Of a stretch of 5,284 nt of DNA, positions 5,196-5,284 are shown in pieces. The translations under genes were made by a program, and so were the position numbers. Below the pieces are notes generated by a model. That model was not told the DNA's origin and made no database searches. It saw only the letters and a list, made by a program, of their open reading frames with translations. Origin of the DNA: an uncultured Collinsella sp. (GTDB lineage Bacteria; Actinomycetota; Coriobacteriia; Coriobacteriales; Coriobacteriaceae); contig UQZI01000106.1 of NCBI GenBank assembly GCA_900545555.1, forward strand, positions 1-5,284. The letters are read 5' to 3'. Positions within the stretch are counted from its first letter, which is position 1. Every line of letters starts with the position of its first letter.

Positions 5196-5284
5196 CCGGT
5201 CAGCGGCGCCCTGGCCTCCCACGGGCTGACCCCGCAGTACTCTCGGCGCGATGGGGCTTAGCTTCCGGGTTCGGAACGGGACCG
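5196..5284 (-). rRNA. rrf: 5S ribosomal RNA, 3' part (5' end outside window)
   Basis: Read on the minus strand, the end of the window carries the conserved 5S core CCGTTCCGAACCCGGAAG, then GCTAAGCCCCATCGCGCCGA, the GAGAGTACTGC loop and GTGGGAGGCCAGGGCGCCGC near the 3' end. Aligning CCGAAC to its place in E. coli 5S (bases 42-47) puts the 3' end near 5196 and the missing 5' end about 30 bases beyond the window. The 3' boundary is good to a few bases only. The terminator downstream shows this is the distal end of an rRNA transcription unit; 23S and 16S would lie to the right of the window. Confidence 0.95.

Noticed and set aside
4969..5196. A 75-codon minus-strand frame between 5S rRNA and the membrane-protein gene
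   Set aside because: It runs through the rRNA terminator and the antisense of a better-supported gene, and has no recognisable content.

Overview
The window looks like a chromosomal housekeeping segment from a moderately GC-rich Gram-positive bacterium. The best guess is an actinobacterium of the class Coriobacteriia, possibly Collinsella. That guess rests on the general look of the proteins, the GC-rich coding sequence, and the tilS-hpt-ftsH order also known from Bacillus-type genomes. No phylogenetic test was possible and the genus is uncertain. I see no mobile element, CRISPR array, phage gene or tRNA.

Left part (1-2951, all minus strand): tilS (tRNA-Ile lysidine synthase), hpt (hypoxanthine phosphoribosyltransferase) and the first 237 codons of ftsH (membrane AAA+ protease), transcribed in that order. 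The window edge cuts ftsH inside its Walker A motif. hpt and ftsH are one base apart and look translationally coupled. A 147-base gap separates tilS from hpt and holds a possible promoter.

Middle (3000-4322): a WalJ/YycJ-type metallo-beta-lactamase-fold protein on the plus strand, divergent from tilS. It converges on a small heat-shock protein gene (Hsp20, minus strand), and the two share a strong hairpin terminator at 3825-3858. The hsp20 leader contains a short hairpin that buries the Shine-Dalgarno sequence, which makes it a candidate RNA thermometer.

Right part (4323-5284): a 277-base A/T-rich divergent regulatory region contains several dyads, a possible plus-strand promoter and a 10-codon leader ORF. 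It is followed by a gene for an unrecognised 155-residue protein with one C-terminal membrane segment. That gene converges on the 3' end of a 5S rRNA gene (minus strand, the tail of an rRNA operon) with its intrinsic terminator. A nearly perfect 23-bp dyad lies between the membrane-protein gene and the terminator.

Functionally the genes cover translation fidelity, purine salvage, proteostasis (FtsH, Hsp20), a probable DNA exonuclease and rRNA. The content is mostly conventional; the control regions around hsp20 and the membrane-protein gene are the parts worth checking.
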